Shown here piece by piece: positions 18,285 through 28,084 of a DNA stretch of 64,000 nucleotides (its first letter is position 1; every line of letters begins with the position of its first letter). Source of the DNA: Roseivivax sediminis (lineage in GTDB: Bacteria > Pseudomonadota > Alphaproteobacteria > Rhodobacterales > Rhodobacteraceae); contig NZ_FOMS01000012.1 in assembly GCF_900112685.1 (NCBI RefSeq), positions 1-64,000 on the forward strand. The letters run 5' to 3'. Under the pieces are notes generated by a model. It was not told where the DNA came from, searched no databases, and saw only the letters and a list, made by a program, of their open reading frames with translations. Both the position numbers and the translations under genes were made by a program.

Positions 18285-21200
18285 TCACGACACCCCGGCG
18301 AGGAGCTTGGCATTGCCGCCGGCTGCGGTGGTATCGACGCAGACGTGGCGTTCGAGGAGCGCGTGGCCGCGGTCGGGCGTGCCGGTCACCAGGAAGCGGA
18401 TCGGCCCGTCGAACCGCGCAAGGGCCGCGCGATAGCTGCGCGCGGCCTCCGCGTCGCCCCACCAGATCGCGCCGGAGATGCCGCCGAGCGTCTCCAGCGC
18501 CTCGGGGGCCACGCGCCCCTCCGCCTCCACGGCGACGCCGCCGAGATCGCGGATCGCCTGCGCCTGGACCCGCGCCGCCTCCGCCCCCGGCCCGAGGCAG
18601 AGCACGGCGGGACGCGGCAGGGTGGAGAGCATGTTGGACTCGCCCGTCGGGCCGGGCAGTTCGGTCCGGTCGACCACCCTGTCCTGCGCCGCCTTCTTCG
18701 CGGCTTTCTCGATATGCGCCGGATCGTCATCCTTGGACCATTTGCCGGCGGACTGCCCGGCCGGGTGCTGGCGGAAGCGGTCCAGGTAGTCCGGGCCGCC
18801 CGCCTTGGGACCGGTGCCCGAAAGCCCCTCGCCGCCGAAAGGCTGGGAGCCGACGATGGCGCCGATCTGGTTGCGGTTGACGTAGACGTTGCCCGCCGCG
18901 ATGCGCTCGGAGACGTGCTGCACCCGGTCGTCGATCCGCGTCATCAGCCCGAAGGTCAGCCCGTAGCCGCGCCCGTTGATCGCGTCGATCACCGCCTCGA
19001 TCTCGTCGGCCTTGAACGTGGCGAGGTGCAGGACCGGGCCGAAGATCTCGCGCTCCAGATCGTCGATCCCCTTCACGCGGATCAGGGTCGGCGCCACGAA
19101 ATGCCCGGCATCTGGCGTGTCGCAGGTCTTGATCACGCGCCCCTCGTCCTCCGCCGCCGCGACGTAATCGGCGATCCCCGCTTTCGCCTCGGCGTCGATC
19201 ACCGGGCCGACGTCGGTCGACACCTCCCAGCCGCGGCCGATGCGCATCGCGTCCATCGCGCCGGTGAGCATCTCGGTGAAGCTGTCGACAATGTCCTCCT
19301 GCACGTAGAGGCAGCGCAGGGCGGAGCAGCGCTGGCCGGCCGACTGGAACGCCGATTCCACGATCGCCGCGACGGCCTGTTCGGGCAGGGCGGTGGAATC
19401 GACGATCATCGCGTTGAGCCCGCCGGTCTCCGCGATCAGCGGCGCGCCGGGGTCGAGATGCTCGGCCATCGACTTGTGGATGATCTGTGCCGTCTCGGTG
19501 GAGCCGGTGAAGGCCACGCCGCCGACGCGGGCATCGGAGGTCAGCGCGCCGCCCACCTCCGCCGCGCCGGGCAGGAGCTGGAGCGCCGTCGCCGGCACGC
19601 CGGCCTCGAGCATGAGCTGCGCGGCCCGGTGCGCGATCAGCGGCGTCTGTTCGGCCGGTTTCGACAGGACCGCGTTGCCGGCGGCAAGCGCGGCGGCGAT
19701 CTGTCCGGTGAAGATCGCCAGCGGGAAGTTCCAGGGGCTGATGCAGGCGAAGACACCAACCGGCGGGTCGCCCGCGGTGCGCGCGCCGTAATAGCGCAGG
19801 AAGTCGACCGCCTCGCGCACCTCGGCCACGGCGTCATTGAGCGACTTGCCGGCCTCGCGGTGGAGGATCGCGAAAAGCTCTCCGTAATGCTCTTCGTAGA
19901 GGTCGGCGATGCGGTTCAGGACCTTGCCGCGTTCCTCCGGCGGGGCGTCCCATGGCTGTGCAACACGGGCCGCCGCCGCGACGGTGTCCGGCGTGGCCCA
20001 GGTGACCGTGCCAACCTGGTCGCGCGGGCGTGCGGGGTTCACCACCGCCTCCTCGGCCCCGTGCGGCGCCTCCTCGGCGGTGATCGGGCCCGCGGCCCAT
20101 GTGTGACGCTCGAAGGGGCCGCGGGCCTCTTCGATCGCCGCCAGCGTCGGGCGGTGGCGCAAATCCCAGCCCATGGAGTTCTTCCGCTCGGGCGCGAAGA
20201 GGTCCGGCCCGGTGGTCAGGCCGCTGTCATGAACCTGAGGGAACGGATCGGCCGCGACGGTCTCCGGCGGGACGTTTTCATCGACGATCTGGTTGACGAA
20301 GGACGAGTTGGCCCCGTTTTCCAGCAGTCGCCGCACGAGGTAGGCGAGCAGGTCCTTGTGCTGGCCCACCGGAGCGTAGATCCGGCAGCGCACGCCCTCG
20401 TTCTTCATCAGGATGTCGTAGAGCGTCTCTCCCATCCCGTGGAGGCGCTGGAACTCCCAGTGCTCCTTGGGCACCTCCATCGCCTCGGCCATGTGCAGCA
20501 CGGCCATGGTCGTGTGCGCGTTGTGGGTGGCGAATTGCGGATAGATCCGGTCGGTCATCCGGAGAAGCTTGCGCGCATTGGCGATGTAGCTCACGTCCGA
20601 CGCCGGCTTCGAGGTGAAGACCGGGAAGCTCTCGAGCCCCGCCACCTGCGCGCGCTTGATCTCCGTGTCCCAATAGGCACCCTTGACCAGCCGCACCATG
20701 ATCCGCCGGTCGAGCCGCGTTGCGAGATCGTGCAGCCAGTCGAGCACCGGCGCCGCGCGCTTGCCGTAGGCCTGCACCACCACGCCGAAGCCGTCCCAGC
20801 CCTGGAGCGAGGGTTCCGACAGCACCTCCTCGATCACGTCGAGCGAGATCGCGAGCCGGTCCATTTCCTCGGCGTCGATGTTGAGCCCGATCCCGGCCGA
20901 GCGGGCAAGCTGGCAGAGCGTGCGCAGCCGCGGCACCACGTAGTCGAAGACAAGGTCGGCCTGCAGATCGTCGTAGCGCGGATGCAGCGCCGACAGCTTG
21001 ACCGAGATGCCGGGATTGTCGCGCGTCTTCTTGGATTTCGCGGCGCCGGCGATGGCGTTGATCGCGCGGCTGTAGGACAGGTGATAGCGGCGCGCGTCGT
21101 CCTCGGTGCGTGCGGCCTCGCCCAGCATGTCGTAGGAATAGGTGTAGCCGCGCGCCTCCTGCTTGGCGGCGCGCTTCATCGCGGCCTCGATGGTCTCGCC

Positions 21201-21722
21201 CAGCACGAATTGCTGGCCCATCACCCGCATCGCCTGACCCACGGCGCGGCGGATCACCGGCTCGCCCAGACGCCGCACGGCGCCGCGCAGGTGCGACGCG
21301 ATGCCCGGGTCCCGATCCTTCAAGACGTTCCCGGTGAGCATCAGCGCCCAGGTCGAGGCATTCACCAGCGGCGAGGCCGAGTGCCCCATGTGCTTGCCCC
21401 AGTCGGACGGGGCGATCTTGTCCTCGATCAGCGCGTCGATGGTTTCGGCGTCCGGCACCCGAAGAAGCGCCTCGGCCAGGCACATCAGCGCGATGCCTTC
21501 CTCCGTCGACAGGCCGTATTCGGCCAGGAACACCTCCATCAGCCCCGGGCTGGCGGAGCCGCGGATGTCCCGGACAAGCTGCGCGCCGCGCTCGCAGATC
21601 GCGCGGCGGTCGGCTTCGGACAACTCGGCCGTGGTGGCCAGCGCCTCCACCGTGCGCGCCTCGTCGGCGTAGGTCTGGGCGTCGATATTGCGTCGCAGGT
21701 CGGTCGTGACGTCTCTGGGCAT
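18285..21722 (-). CDS. putA: Bifunctional proline dehydrogenase / L-glutamate-gamma-semialdehyde dehydrogenase
   Basis: A 1145-residue PutA that oxidises proline to glutamate in two steps. The N-terminal half is the FAD proline dehydrogenase barrel ([19 protein letters not shown] and the QFATHNAHT stretch). The C-terminal half is an aldehyde dehydrogenase ([11 protein letters not shown]; catalytic Cys in [29 protein letters not shown]). There is no N-terminal ribbon-helix-helix domain, so it does not regulate itself as in E. coli; the divergent Lrp-type gene takes that role. ATG 21722 has ggaggt 6 bases upstream. Confidence 0.97.
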   Translation of the reverse strand: MPRDVTTDLRRNIDAQTYADEARTVEALATTAELSEADRRAICERGAQLVRDIRGSASPGLMEVFLAEYGLSTEEGIALMCLAEALLRVPDAETIDALIEDKIAPSDWGKHMGHSASPLVNASTWALMLTGNVLKDRDPGIASHLRGAVRRLGEPVIRRAVGQAMRVMGQQFVLGETIEAAMKRAAKQEARGYTYSYDMLGEAARTEDDARRYHLSYSRAINAIAGAAKSKKTRDNPGISVKLSALHPRYDDLQADLVFDYVVPRLRTLCQLARSAGIGLNIDAEEMDRLAISLDVIEEVLSEPSLQGWDGFGVVVQAYGKRAAPVLDWLHDLATRLDRRIMVRLVKGAYWDTEIKRAQVAGLESFPVFTSKPASDVSYIANARKLLRMTDRIYPQFATHNAHTTMAVLHMAEAMEVPKEHWEFQRLHGMGETLYDILMKNEGVRCRIYAPVGQHKDLLAYLVRRLLENGANSSFVNQIVDENVPPETVAADPFPQVHDSGLTTGPDLFAPERKNSMGWDLRHRPTLAAIEEARGPFERHTWAAGPITAEEAPHGAEEAVVNPARPRDQVGTVTWATPDTVAAAARVAQPWDAPPEERGKVLNRIADLYEEHYGELFAILHREAGKSLNDAVAEVREAVDFLRYYGARTAGDPPVGVFACISPWNFPLAIFTGQIAAALAAGNAVLSKPAEQTPLIAHRAAQLMLEAGVPATALQLLPGAAEVGGALTSDARVGGVAFTGSTETAQIIHKSMAEHLDPGAPLIAETGGLNAMIVDSTALPEQAVAAIVESAFQSAGQRCSALRCLYVQEDIVDSFTEMLTGAMDAMRIGRGWEVSTDVGPVIDAEAKAGIADYVAAAEDEGRVIKTCDTPDAGHFVAPTLIRVKGIDDLEREIFGPVLHLATFKADEIEAVIDAINGRGYGLTFGLMTRIDDRVQHVSERIAAGNVYVNRNQIGAIVGSQPFGGEGLSGTGPKAGGPDYLDRFRQHPAGQSAGKWSKDDDPAHIEKAAKKAAQDRVVDRTELPGPTGESNMLSTLPRPAVLCLGPGAEAARVQAQAIRDLGGVAVEAEGRVAPEALETLGGISGAIWWGDAEAARSYRAALARFDGPIRFLVTGTPDRGHALLERHVCVDTTAAGGNAKLLAGVS

Positions 21723-21828
21723 GATGTACCTCCGCAGATTTTTTCTAGCTTATGCCGCTTTTTGCAGTGATATGTCCTGAAGTGACGGGGATCGCGATCC
21801 GATCCGACTTCTTTTGCGGGGGCGCGCC
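21723..21828. promoter_or_regulatory. putA-putR divergent regulatory region
   Basis: The 106-base gap between divergent putA and the Lrp-family gene is locally AT-rich, with a run cagattttttctagc and a second gctttttgcag. Lrp-type proline regulators bind such A/T-rich sites and activate putA when proline is present, so this is the expected operator. No exact site can be fixed by eye. Confidence 0.5.
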
Positions 21829-22305
21829 ATGCGAACCGACATTCTCGATCTCGACAGCTTCGACCGGGCGATCCTCAAGGTGCTTGCAGAGGACGGGCGC
21901 TGCTCCGTCACCGAGCTTGCGCGCCGGATCGGCCTGTCGAAATCGCCCACCCAGGCGCGGCTGCGGCGGCTGGAAGAGGTCGGCGCGATCCGCGGCTACC
22001 GCGCGATCCTCGATCCGATCCAGCTCGGCCTCGATCACGTCGCCTTCGTGGAGGTGCGCCTTTCGGACACGCGCGAGGCGGCGCTCGCCGCGTTCAACGA
22101 TGCCGTGGCCGGCATTCCCGAGATCGAGCAGGCGCATCTCATCGCCGGCAGTTTCGACTATCTGCTGAAGGTGCGCACCACCGACATGCGCAGCTACCGG
22201 CAGGTGCTGGCCGACCATATCTCGACCCTCCCGCATATCTCCTCCACCTCCACCTATGTCGCGATGCAGGCGGTCAAGGAGGACGGTGTCGCGGAGGTGA
22301 CGTGA
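21829..22305 (+). CDS. putR: Lrp/AsnC-family proline-responsive regulator
   Basis: A 158-residue protein with an N-terminal helix-turn-helix (FDRAILKVLAEDGRCSVTELARRIGLSKSPTQARLRRLEE) and a C-terminal RAM ligand-binding domain (AGSFDYLLKVRTTDMRSYRQVL). It is divergent from putA, the standard place for the alphaproteobacterial PutR activator. The ATG at 21829 gives the family start; a TTG at 21814 is less likely. Confidence 0.92.
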   Translation: MRTDILDLDSFDRAILKVLAEDGRCSVTELARRIGLSKSPTQARLRRLEEVGAIRGYRAILDPIQLGLDHVAFVEVRLSDTREAALAAFNDAVAGIPEIEQAHLIAGSFDYLLKVRTTDMRSYRQVLADHISTLPHISSTSTYVAMQAVKEDGVAEVT

Positions 22306-22442
22306 CCGGTGCGCCGGCGGCCCGGCGCATATGCCGTGCCCGTGCGGCCGGCCTTGTCGCCGCGCCTGCTGGGGGACCCGCCGGGCAGCGAACTCTGACA
22401 CTTTCCCTCGCCTCGTCCGCCGCATATGGTCCGATGCTGCGG

Positions 22443-22526
22443 GCCCGCGTGGTGGAACGGTAGACACAGGGGACTTAAAATCCCTAGCCACATGGCGTGC
22501 CGGTTCGAGTCCGGCCGCGGGCACCA
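22443..22526 (+). tRNA. tRNA-Leu (anticodon UAA)
   Basis: A class II tRNA. The acceptor arms GCCCGCG / CGCGGGC are followed by an A and an encoded CCA (22524-22526). The anticodon stem-loop GGGGA-CUUAAAA-UCCCU has UAA at positions 34-36. There is a long variable arm as expected for tRNA-Leu, and the T arm CCGG-TTCGAGT-CCGG is intact. It reads UUA and UUG, rare leucine codons in this GC-rich genome. Confidence 0.97.
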
Positions 22527-22574
22527 GCGCAAAAAGTCGCGCTTTCGGCGCAGACCGCCCCTCGCACCCTCCGC

Positions 22575-25500
22575 TCAGTTCTTCCCCGGCGCGTCCGCCT
22601 TCCACGCCCGCGGGAAGAAAATGACGTAGAGAACCGGCGCGGCGATCAGCGTCAGCACAGAGGCGAAACCGAGCCCGCCCATGATCGTCACCGCCATGGA
22701 AGCGAAGAAGGCATCCGACAGGAGCGGCGTCATGCCGAGAATCGTCGTCCCCGCCGCCAGCACCACCGGCCGCAGGCGCGATGTCGAGGCCCGCACCACC
22801 GCCTCGCGGAAGGGCACGCCGGCCTCGCGCGTGAGGTCGATTTCCTCCACCAGCACGATGCCGTTCTTGATCAGCATGCCCGAGAGCGACAGAAGGCCCA
22901 GGAGCGCGGTGAAGGAGAACGGCAGCCCTGTGCCCAGGAGCCCGATCGCCACCCCGTTCACCGACATCGGCACCAGCAGCCAGATGATCAGCGGCTGGCG
23001 CAGCTTGCCGAACAGCAGGATGGAGATCAGCACCATCACCAGCAGCGAGATCGGCAGCTGCTGGCCCAGGCTCTCCTGCGCCTCGGTGGAGCTTTCGTAT
23101 TCGCCGCCCCATTCCATCGCATAGCCTTCGGGCAGTTCCATCGCCTCGATCGGGCCGCGCACTTCGTTGAAGACGTCCATGGCGTTCACGCCCGCGGGCA
23201 CGCCGGCCTCCACCGCGATGGTCGGCAGCCGGTTGCGGCGCTGGTAGAGCGTGTCGTGCACCTCGTAGCCGAAGCCGTCGACCACCTGTTCCAGGGGTAC
23301 GAAGGTGCCCGCGGTGTCGGACCAGACCGGCCGGTCGATCAGGTGCCCGGCGCCGCCAGACGACGCCTCGGGATCGCGCACGACGATGGGGATGAGCCGG
23401 TCGTCCTCGCGGTAGACGCCAGCGCGGATGCCGTCGGTCGCGCTGGCGAGCGCGGTGGCCACGTCCTCGCGGGCAATGCCGGCCGTCTGGGCCCGCTCGT
23501 CGGCATAGCGCGGCATCAACACGAGTTCGCGCTCGCGCCAGTCGGTGCGCAGGTCCTGCAGACGGTCCGACGCTTCGGTCATGCGTGCGGCGGCATCCTC
23601 GGCCAGCGCGCGCAGCACGTTGGGGTCGGAGCCCGAGAACCGCACCGCGACCGGTGCGCCACCGCCGGGGCCGAAGGCCAGCCGCTCGGTGCGGAATTCG
23701 CCGGCGGGCAGGGCCGTGCGGCCGAACTCCTCCAGACGGGCGCGCAGCGACGGGATCTGCTCCAGCGTCTCGGTGCGGATGATGAGGTGGCCGTAGGTCG
23801 GCAATGCCTCTTCGGGCGCGTAGGTCAGCATGAAGCGCGTCGCGCCGCCGCCGACGAAGGTCGCGACCGAGGACACCTCGTCCTGCTCGGCCAGCCAGTC
23901 CTCCAGCACTTCCATGTCGCCTGCCGTGCGCATGATGTCCGCGCCCTGCGGCAGCTTGTAATGGACGTAGAACAGCGGCGTGTTGCTGTCGGGAAAGAAC
24001 TGTTGCTTCACCTGGCCGAAGCCGATGTAGCACACCACGGTGATCCCGATCAGCGCGATGACCACCAGCCAGCGCAGTTTCAGCGCCACCCGGAGGATCG
24101 CCGCGTAGGCGCGGAAGACCGGACCGTCATAGGCCGAGCCGGCCTCCACCCCGCCGCGCTTGAAGAAGTAGTGACCCAGAAGCGGCGTCGCGGTGATCGC
24201 CAGCACCCACGACAAGAGCAGCGAGATGCCGATGACGGCAAAGAGGGAGAACAGGAACTCCCCCGTCGCATCCGGCGACAGGCCGATCCCCGCGAAGGCC
24301 ATGATGCCGATGACCGTCGCGCCCAGAAGCGGGATCTGCGTCTTGCCGGCGACCTCCGCCGCGCTCTCGCGCGAGGATTTGCCCTCGGCCATTTCGCCCT
24401 GCATCCCCTCCGCGACGACGATGGCGTTGTCGACGAGCATCCCCATCGCGATGATCAGCGCCCCGAGAGAGATGCGCTGCAGCTCGATCCCGAAGACCGC
24501 CATGAAGAACATCGTGCCGACCACGGTCAGCAGCAGCGTCGTGCCGACGACGATCGCCGCCCGCCAGCCCATGAAGAGCGCGAGCACCACAACCACGATC
24601 GCCACCGACATGGCGAGGTTGACCAGGAAGGCGTTGGAGGAGTCCTCGACCACCACGTGCTGCTGGTAGACCGGGTTGAATTCCACGCCGTAGGGAATGT
24701 CGTTCATCAGCCGGTCGAGCCGGGCATCCACCGCCTTGCCGATGTCCACGATGTTGAGGTCGGACTTGCCCGACACGCCGACGGTGAACGCCTCCTGCCC
24801 GTCGAAGCGGATGACGGTGTCGGGGCTTTCGACCCGGCCGCGGTAGACGGTGCCGATGTCGGTGAGGTTCACCACCTCGCCCTGGACGCCGACGGTCAGG
24901 TTCTGGATCTGCTCGACGCTGTCCGAGCCGACGGGCGGGGCAATGCGGATGCTCTGTCCGTTCTGGTCGACCGACCCGGCATCGGTGACGGAGTTCGCCG
25001 ACTGGATGGCACCGATGATCGCGTTGGGCGGCACGCCGAGATTTGCGATCACCGCCGGTTCGGGCTCCACGAACACCGCCTCTTCGGGCAGGCCGGCGAC
25101 CTCCACGTCGGCGACGCCCTCCACCGCCAGAAGCTCGCGCCGGATGAAGGCGGCCAGCTCGTGGGTCTCCGCGTCGGTGAAGCCGGGGGTGGAGACGGCG
25201 TAGAAAATGCCGAAGACGTCCCCGAACGTGTCGTTGACGATGGAGGGCCCGGCGCCCTCCGGCAGGTCGCCCTGCGCGTCGTTCACCCGGTTGCGCAGCT
25301 TGTCCCAGATCTGCGGCAGCTCGTCGCCGCCATAGGTGGACTCCACCTCCACCTCGATCCGGCTGACGCCCGGCTTGTTGGACGACGTGATGGTGTCGAC
25401 CTCGGCCATCTGCTGGATCGCACTTTCCAGCGGTTCGGACACCTCGCGCGCCACGTCCTCGGCCGAGGCGCCGGGATACTGGGTGAAGACGATGGCGTTC

Positions 25501-25628
25501 TTGATGGTGAAGGCCGGATCCTCGAGCCGGCCGATGGTGGCGAAGCCCCAGATCCCGCCAAGCAGGCAGCCGAGCATCAGAAGCCAGGTGATGAGCGCGC
25601 GGTCGATGGCGCCACGGGCGATCTGCAT
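22575..25628 (-). CDS. RND efflux transporter permease (AcrB/HAE family)
   Basis: A 1017-residue inner-membrane proton-driven pump. It has 12 expected membrane segments in two halves separated by two large periplasmic loops (FTQYPGASAEDVAREVSEP near residue 48). TM4 GMLVDNAIVVAEGM carries the conserved aspartate of the proton relay. Subtype by sequence is the group with RLEDPAFTIKNAIV after TM1. It starts 4 bases after its adaptor gene, and both lie behind a TetR gene. Substrate unknown; drug or solvent efflux is the usual role. No outer-membrane factor gene is nearby. Confidence 0.93.
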   Translation of the reverse strand: MQIARGAIDRALITWLLMLGCLLGGIWGFATIGRLEDPAFTIKNAIVFTQYPGASAEDVAREVSEPLESAIQQMAEVDTITSSNKPGVSRIEVEVESTYGGDELPQIWDKLRNRVNDAQGDLPEGAGPSIVNDTFGDVFGIFYAVSTPGFTDAETHELAAFIRRELLAVEGVADVEVAGLPEEAVFVEPEPAVIANLGVPPNAIIGAIQSANSVTDAGSVDQNGQSIRIAPPVGSDSVEQIQNLTVGVQGEVVNLTDIGTVYRGRVESPDTVIRFDGQEAFTVGVSGKSDLNIVDIGKAVDARLDRLMNDIPYGVEFNPVYQQHVVVEDSSNAFLVNLAMSVAIVVVVLALFMGWRAAIVVGTTLLLTVVGTMFFMAVFGIELQRISLGALIIAMGMLVDNAIVVAEGMQGEMAEGKSSRESAAEVAGKTQIPLLGATVIGIMAFAGIGLSPDATGEFLFSLFAVIGISLLLSWVLAITATPLLGHYFFKRGGVEAGSAYDGPVFRAYAAILRVALKLRWLVVIALIGITVVCYIGFGQVKQQFFPDSNTPLFYVHYKLPQGADIMRTAGDMEVLEDWLAEQDEVSSVATFVGGGATRFMLTYAPEEALPTYGHLIIRTETLEQIPSLRARLEEFGRTALPAGEFRTERLAFGPGGGAPVAVRFSGSDPNVLRALAEDAAARMTEASDRLQDLRTDWRERELVLMPRYADERAQTAGIAREDVATALASATDGIRAGVYREDDRLIPIVVRDPEASSGGAGHLIDRPVWSDTAGTFVPLEQVVDGFGYEVHDTLYQRRNRLPTIAVEAGVPAGVNAMDVFNEVRGPIEAMELPEGYAMEWGGEYESSTEAQESLGQQLPISLLVMVLISILLFGKLRQPLIIWLLVPMSVNGVAIGLLGTGLPFSFTALLGLLSLSGMLIKNGIVLVEEIDLTREAGVPFREAVVRASTSRLRPVVLAAGTTILGMTPLLSDAFFASMAVTIMGGLGFASVLTLIAAPVLYVIFFPRAWKADAPGKN

Positions 25629-25632
25629 TGGG

Positions 25633-26706
25633 TTACTCCCCGATGCCGGTGAAGCGGCGGACGGACTGGCCGTCCTCGAGCTGGGCGGCGCCGGTCATCA
25701 CGATCTCCGTGCCGGGCTCGGGCCCGTCCAGCAGCGCGATGCGCCCGTCCGGGCGCACCTCGATGTCGACCGGGGTGCGGTGCACCTCTCCGCGGTCGGG
25801 ATCCTCGCCCGACGGGGCGAAGACCATAACCGAGGGGTTGCGTTCAGGGTCGTAGACCAGCGCGGTCTCGGGCAGCAGGATGCCGGAGGACGCGCCGAGC
25901 GGCATCTGCACCGTGACCGTGGTCGACGATCCCGGCAGCACGCCCTCGCCCGGATCCTCGGCAAAGGCGAGCGTCAGGCGGTAGGTCTGGCCGACCTCGG
26001 CGGTCTCGGCCTCGAACTCGCTGAAGACCAGCGGGTAGCTTTGTTCGCTTTCGGGGAAGCTGGCGCTCACCTCGATCTTGTCGCGGTCGTCCGTGGCACG
26101 CCGGAACAGCACCTCGGGCACGTCGATCGCCACCTTCTTGACTGACATGTCGTGCAGGCGAACGACAGGGGTGCCGGCCTGCACGGTCGAGAAGTTCGCC
26201 ATCATGCGCCGCGCCACCAGCGCATCGAACGGCGCCTCGAGGGTGGCATCCTCGAGCTGATCCTCGGCGTCGTCGACGGCGATCTGGGCCAGCCGCGCCT
26301 GCGTGCGCGCATCCTGGATCTGGACCTCGGAGGCCGCGTTGCCCGACAGCTGCTCCAGCCGGTCGAGATCGCGCTCGGCCTTGTCGAGGTTCACGCGGGC
26401 CTCTTCGAGCTGGCGTTCGAACGGGTCGAGGTCGAGGCGCGCGACCAGCCCGCCCTCGGGGATCGGCGCGCCCTCGGTCGCCGGCAGCCGCACGATCTGC
26501 CCGCCCACCTGGAAGGCGAGGTCGACCGTCTCGTTCGCCTCGACGCGGCCGAAGAACTGCCGCTCCACCGTGCCCTGGCCGGCATCCAGCGTCATCAGCT
26601 TGGCCGGCCGCGGCGGCGGGGACGACGCCTGCTCGGTCTCCTGCGCCATGGCGAGCGAGGACAGGGCGAGCAGCATCGGCAGGGCGGAGGCGATGAGGCG
26701 CAGCAT
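25633..26706 (-). CDS. RND periplasmic adaptor (membrane fusion protein)
   Basis: A 357-residue HlyD/AcrA-type adaptor. It has a signal peptide (MLRLIASALPMLLALSSLAMAQ), a lipoyl-like half (ETVDLAFQVGGQIVRLPATEGAPI), a coiled-coil hairpin (residues about 100-160, EEARVNLDKAERDLDRLEQL), then the second lipoyl half (ATLEAPFDALVARRMM) and beta-barrel. ATG 26706 gives a proper signal peptide and has ggag upstream; an in-frame ATG at 26736 would sit inside tetR. It joins the RND pump to an outer-membrane channel encoded elsewhere. Confidence 0.92.
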   Translation of the reverse strand: MLRLIASALPMLLALSSLAMAQETEQASSPPPRPAKLMTLDAGQGTVERQFFGRVEANETVDLAFQVGGQIVRLPATEGAPIPEGGLVARLDLDPFERQLEEARVNLDKAERDLDRLEQLSGNAASEVQIQDARTQARLAQIAVDDAEDQLEDATLEAPFDALVARRMMANFSTVQAGTPVVRLHDMSVKKVAIDVPEVLFRRATDDRDKIEVSASFPESEQSYPLVFSEFEAETAEVGQTYRLTLAFAEDPGEGVLPGSSTTVTVQMPLGASSGILLPETALVYDPERNPSVMVFAPSGEDPDRGEVHRTPVDIEVRPDGRIALLDGPEPGTEIVMTGAAQLEDGQSVRRFTGIGE

Positions 26707-26720
26707 GGGCGGGGGCTCCG

Positions 26721-27317
26721 TCAGGTGAAGGGACACAGGCCTTTGCGGCCGTAGAGGCAGAGATCGGCGAGCCGTTCGGCCATGAGCTCGGGGTCAGGGC
26801 GGCCCGGTCCGAGCGCGACCCAGTGGCGCAGGACGCCCACGAAACCGGCGGCGAAGAAGCGGGCATGCATCGCCTGCGCGCCGGGCGCGAGCGCTGCGCT
26901 GCCCTCGGGATCGCCTTCCGCCAGGAACCGTTCCAGCAGCGCGCCGAAGCGTGTCTCTGGCTCGGTCCCGACGGCGCCGTTCAGCAGCGCGATCAGCCGC
27001 GGATCATCGGGGTCCAGGTCGGCGAAGACCGACGCCATCAACTGCCGCAGCCGGTCGGGGTCCACGGCGGCGTCGGCATCGCGGAAGGTAGCCCGATGGC
27101 GGGCGGCGATTTCGTCCAGCATCGTGTCGAGATGTTCCTCGATCAGCTGCGGGATGCCGCTGTAATGGGCATAGAACGTCTGCCGCGTCACGCCGGCGTG
27201 GCGCGCCAGCGCCTCGACGGAGATCGAGTCGGGCGGCGTGTCGACCATCAGATCGCGCAGGGCGCGATGCAGGCGAAGGCGTGAGCGGAGGCTGCGCTTG
27301 TCCATGGCGCCAGACAT
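26721..27317 (-). CDS. TetR-family transcriptional regulator of the RND operon
   Basis: A 198-residue regulator with an N-terminal TetR helix-turn-helix (ISVEALARHAGVTRQTFYAHYSGIPQLIEEHLD) and a divergent C-terminal ligand domain. It is the first gene of the operon tetR-adaptor-pump; its stop is 14 bases before the adaptor ATG. The start is uncertain: ATG 27317 or ATG 27305, neither with a clear ribosome site, and the palindrome at 27327 lies right upstream. Autorepression with release by a pump substrate is the usual scheme. Confidence 0.88.
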   Translation of the reverse strand: MSGAMDKRSLRSRLRLHRALRDLMVDTPPDSISVEALARHAGVTRQTFYAHYSGIPQLIEEHLDTMLDEIAARHRATFRDADAAVDPDRLRQLMASVFADLDPDDPRLIALLNGAVGTEPETRFGALLERFLAEGDPEGSAALAPGAQAMHARFFAAGFVGVLRHWVALGPGRPDPELMAERLADLCLYGRKGLCPFT

Positions 27318-27326
27318 GGAGGTTAT

Positions 27327-27358
27327 TTGACACTTGTCAAGAAACTTGGGCAAGTGTC
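27327..27358 (-). promoter_or_regulatory. Candidate TetR operator before the efflux operon
   Basis: The 14-base palindrome ttgaca-ct-tgtcaa (27327-27340) lies 10 bases before the tetR start. Its half gacacttg is repeated in inverted form as caagtgtc at 27351-27358. Such overlapping inverted repeats at the start of a tetR-led operon are typical self-regulation sites. Confidence 0.6.
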
Positions 27359-27427
27359 GGCACGTCGCGTGCGGCCGGCGGCGATGAGTCCGCAAGGGGG
27401 AGAGCCGGCCGGAGTGCCTTGGCGCCG

Positions 27428-27446
27428 GGTGGGCGGATTGCCCACC
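27428..27446. repeat. GGTGGGC-N5-GCCCACC palindrome, third copy
   Basis: The sequence ggtgggc-ggatt-gcccacc followed by ctaa is identical over its palindrome to the copy at 3039-3057. It lies between the tetR operator and the SH3-protein stop. Confidence 0.7.
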
Positions 27447-27467
27447 CTAAAGGGTGCCCCGGCCCGC

Positions 27468-27977
27468 TCAGTCGCGCAGCTCGTCCGGCGCGACGCCCCA
27501 GAGCGCGGTCTTGCGCGTCCAGCCGTGCTGACCGCCGGCCTCGACCTCGCACCAGATCGCCAGGCACTCGCCCAGCCGCGCGATCACTCCGATCCCCAGC
27601 TTGGCGACTATCTGGGAACCCTCCGCGGGGCGCGTGTAGACCGGCAGAAGGTCTTCCGTCACGATCACCGTGCGCACGCCCGACAGCAGCGAATAATGCA
27701 CCCAGCCGCCGGCGCCGTCGCGGTCGCGCACGCGGCGCCAGTGGCCGAACTCCGCGGTGACCTCCAGGGGCATGTCGCGGCGCACGTAGACCCAGTCGAT
27801 CCGGTGCGTCAGCGACGGGCCGCGCCGCACGTTGCCCTCGGATGTCTTCAGCGACACGTATCGCGGCAGCGGCAGGTTGGTCACCGGCCCGCGTTCCCCT
27901 TCGGCCGCGCCCGCCGCACCGGCCGCCATCAGCGTCACGGCGATGGCCAGCGCCACGCCCCTCGCTCGTCTCGTCAT
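27468..27977 (-). CDS. Secreted protein with two SH3-type domains
   Basis: A 169-residue protein with a signal peptide (MTRRARGVALAIAVTLMAAGAAGAAEG). Two bacterial SH3-like repeats follow: first NVRRGPSLTHRIDWVYVRRDMPLEV ... GGWVHYSLLSG, then VYTRPAEGSQIVAKLGIGVIARL ... HGWTRKTALWGV. Such domains bind cell-wall peptides or proteins in the periplasm. I chose ATG 27977 (agga 10 bases upstream); ATG 27986 is the alternative. Divergent from the dehydrogenase gene at 28085. Confidence 0.85.
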   Translation of the reverse strand: MTRRARGVALAIAVTLMAAGAAGAAEGERGPVTNLPLPRYVSLKTSEGNVRRGPSLTHRIDWVYVRRDMPLEVTAEFGHWRRVRDRDGAGGWVHYSLLSGVRTVIVTEDLLPVYTRPAEGSQIVAKLGIGVIARLGECLAIWCEVEAGGQHGWTRKTALWGVAPDELRD

Positions 27978-28084
27978 GGATGTCATGTCCTGCTCGGTTT
28001 TCCCGGCCGGGGTTCTTGTGCCCCGATCCGTCTTGCGACACTCTGCCCCGAAAGAAAGTTGCTTGAAAGATCGGGGGCCCGAGC

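Noticed and set aside
18345-21770. Open frame of more than 1100 codons antisense to putA, and similar long antisense frames opposite the RND pump (22497-25652) and rplB-rpsS (2917-4758)
   Set aside because: They are rich in Arg, His, Pro and Ala, carry no domain, and mirror clearly real genes. In 67%-type GC DNA such shadow frames are expected.
22443-22526. Possible integration site at the tRNA-Leu gene
   Set aside because: No integrase, no partial tRNA repeat and no foreign composition on either side.
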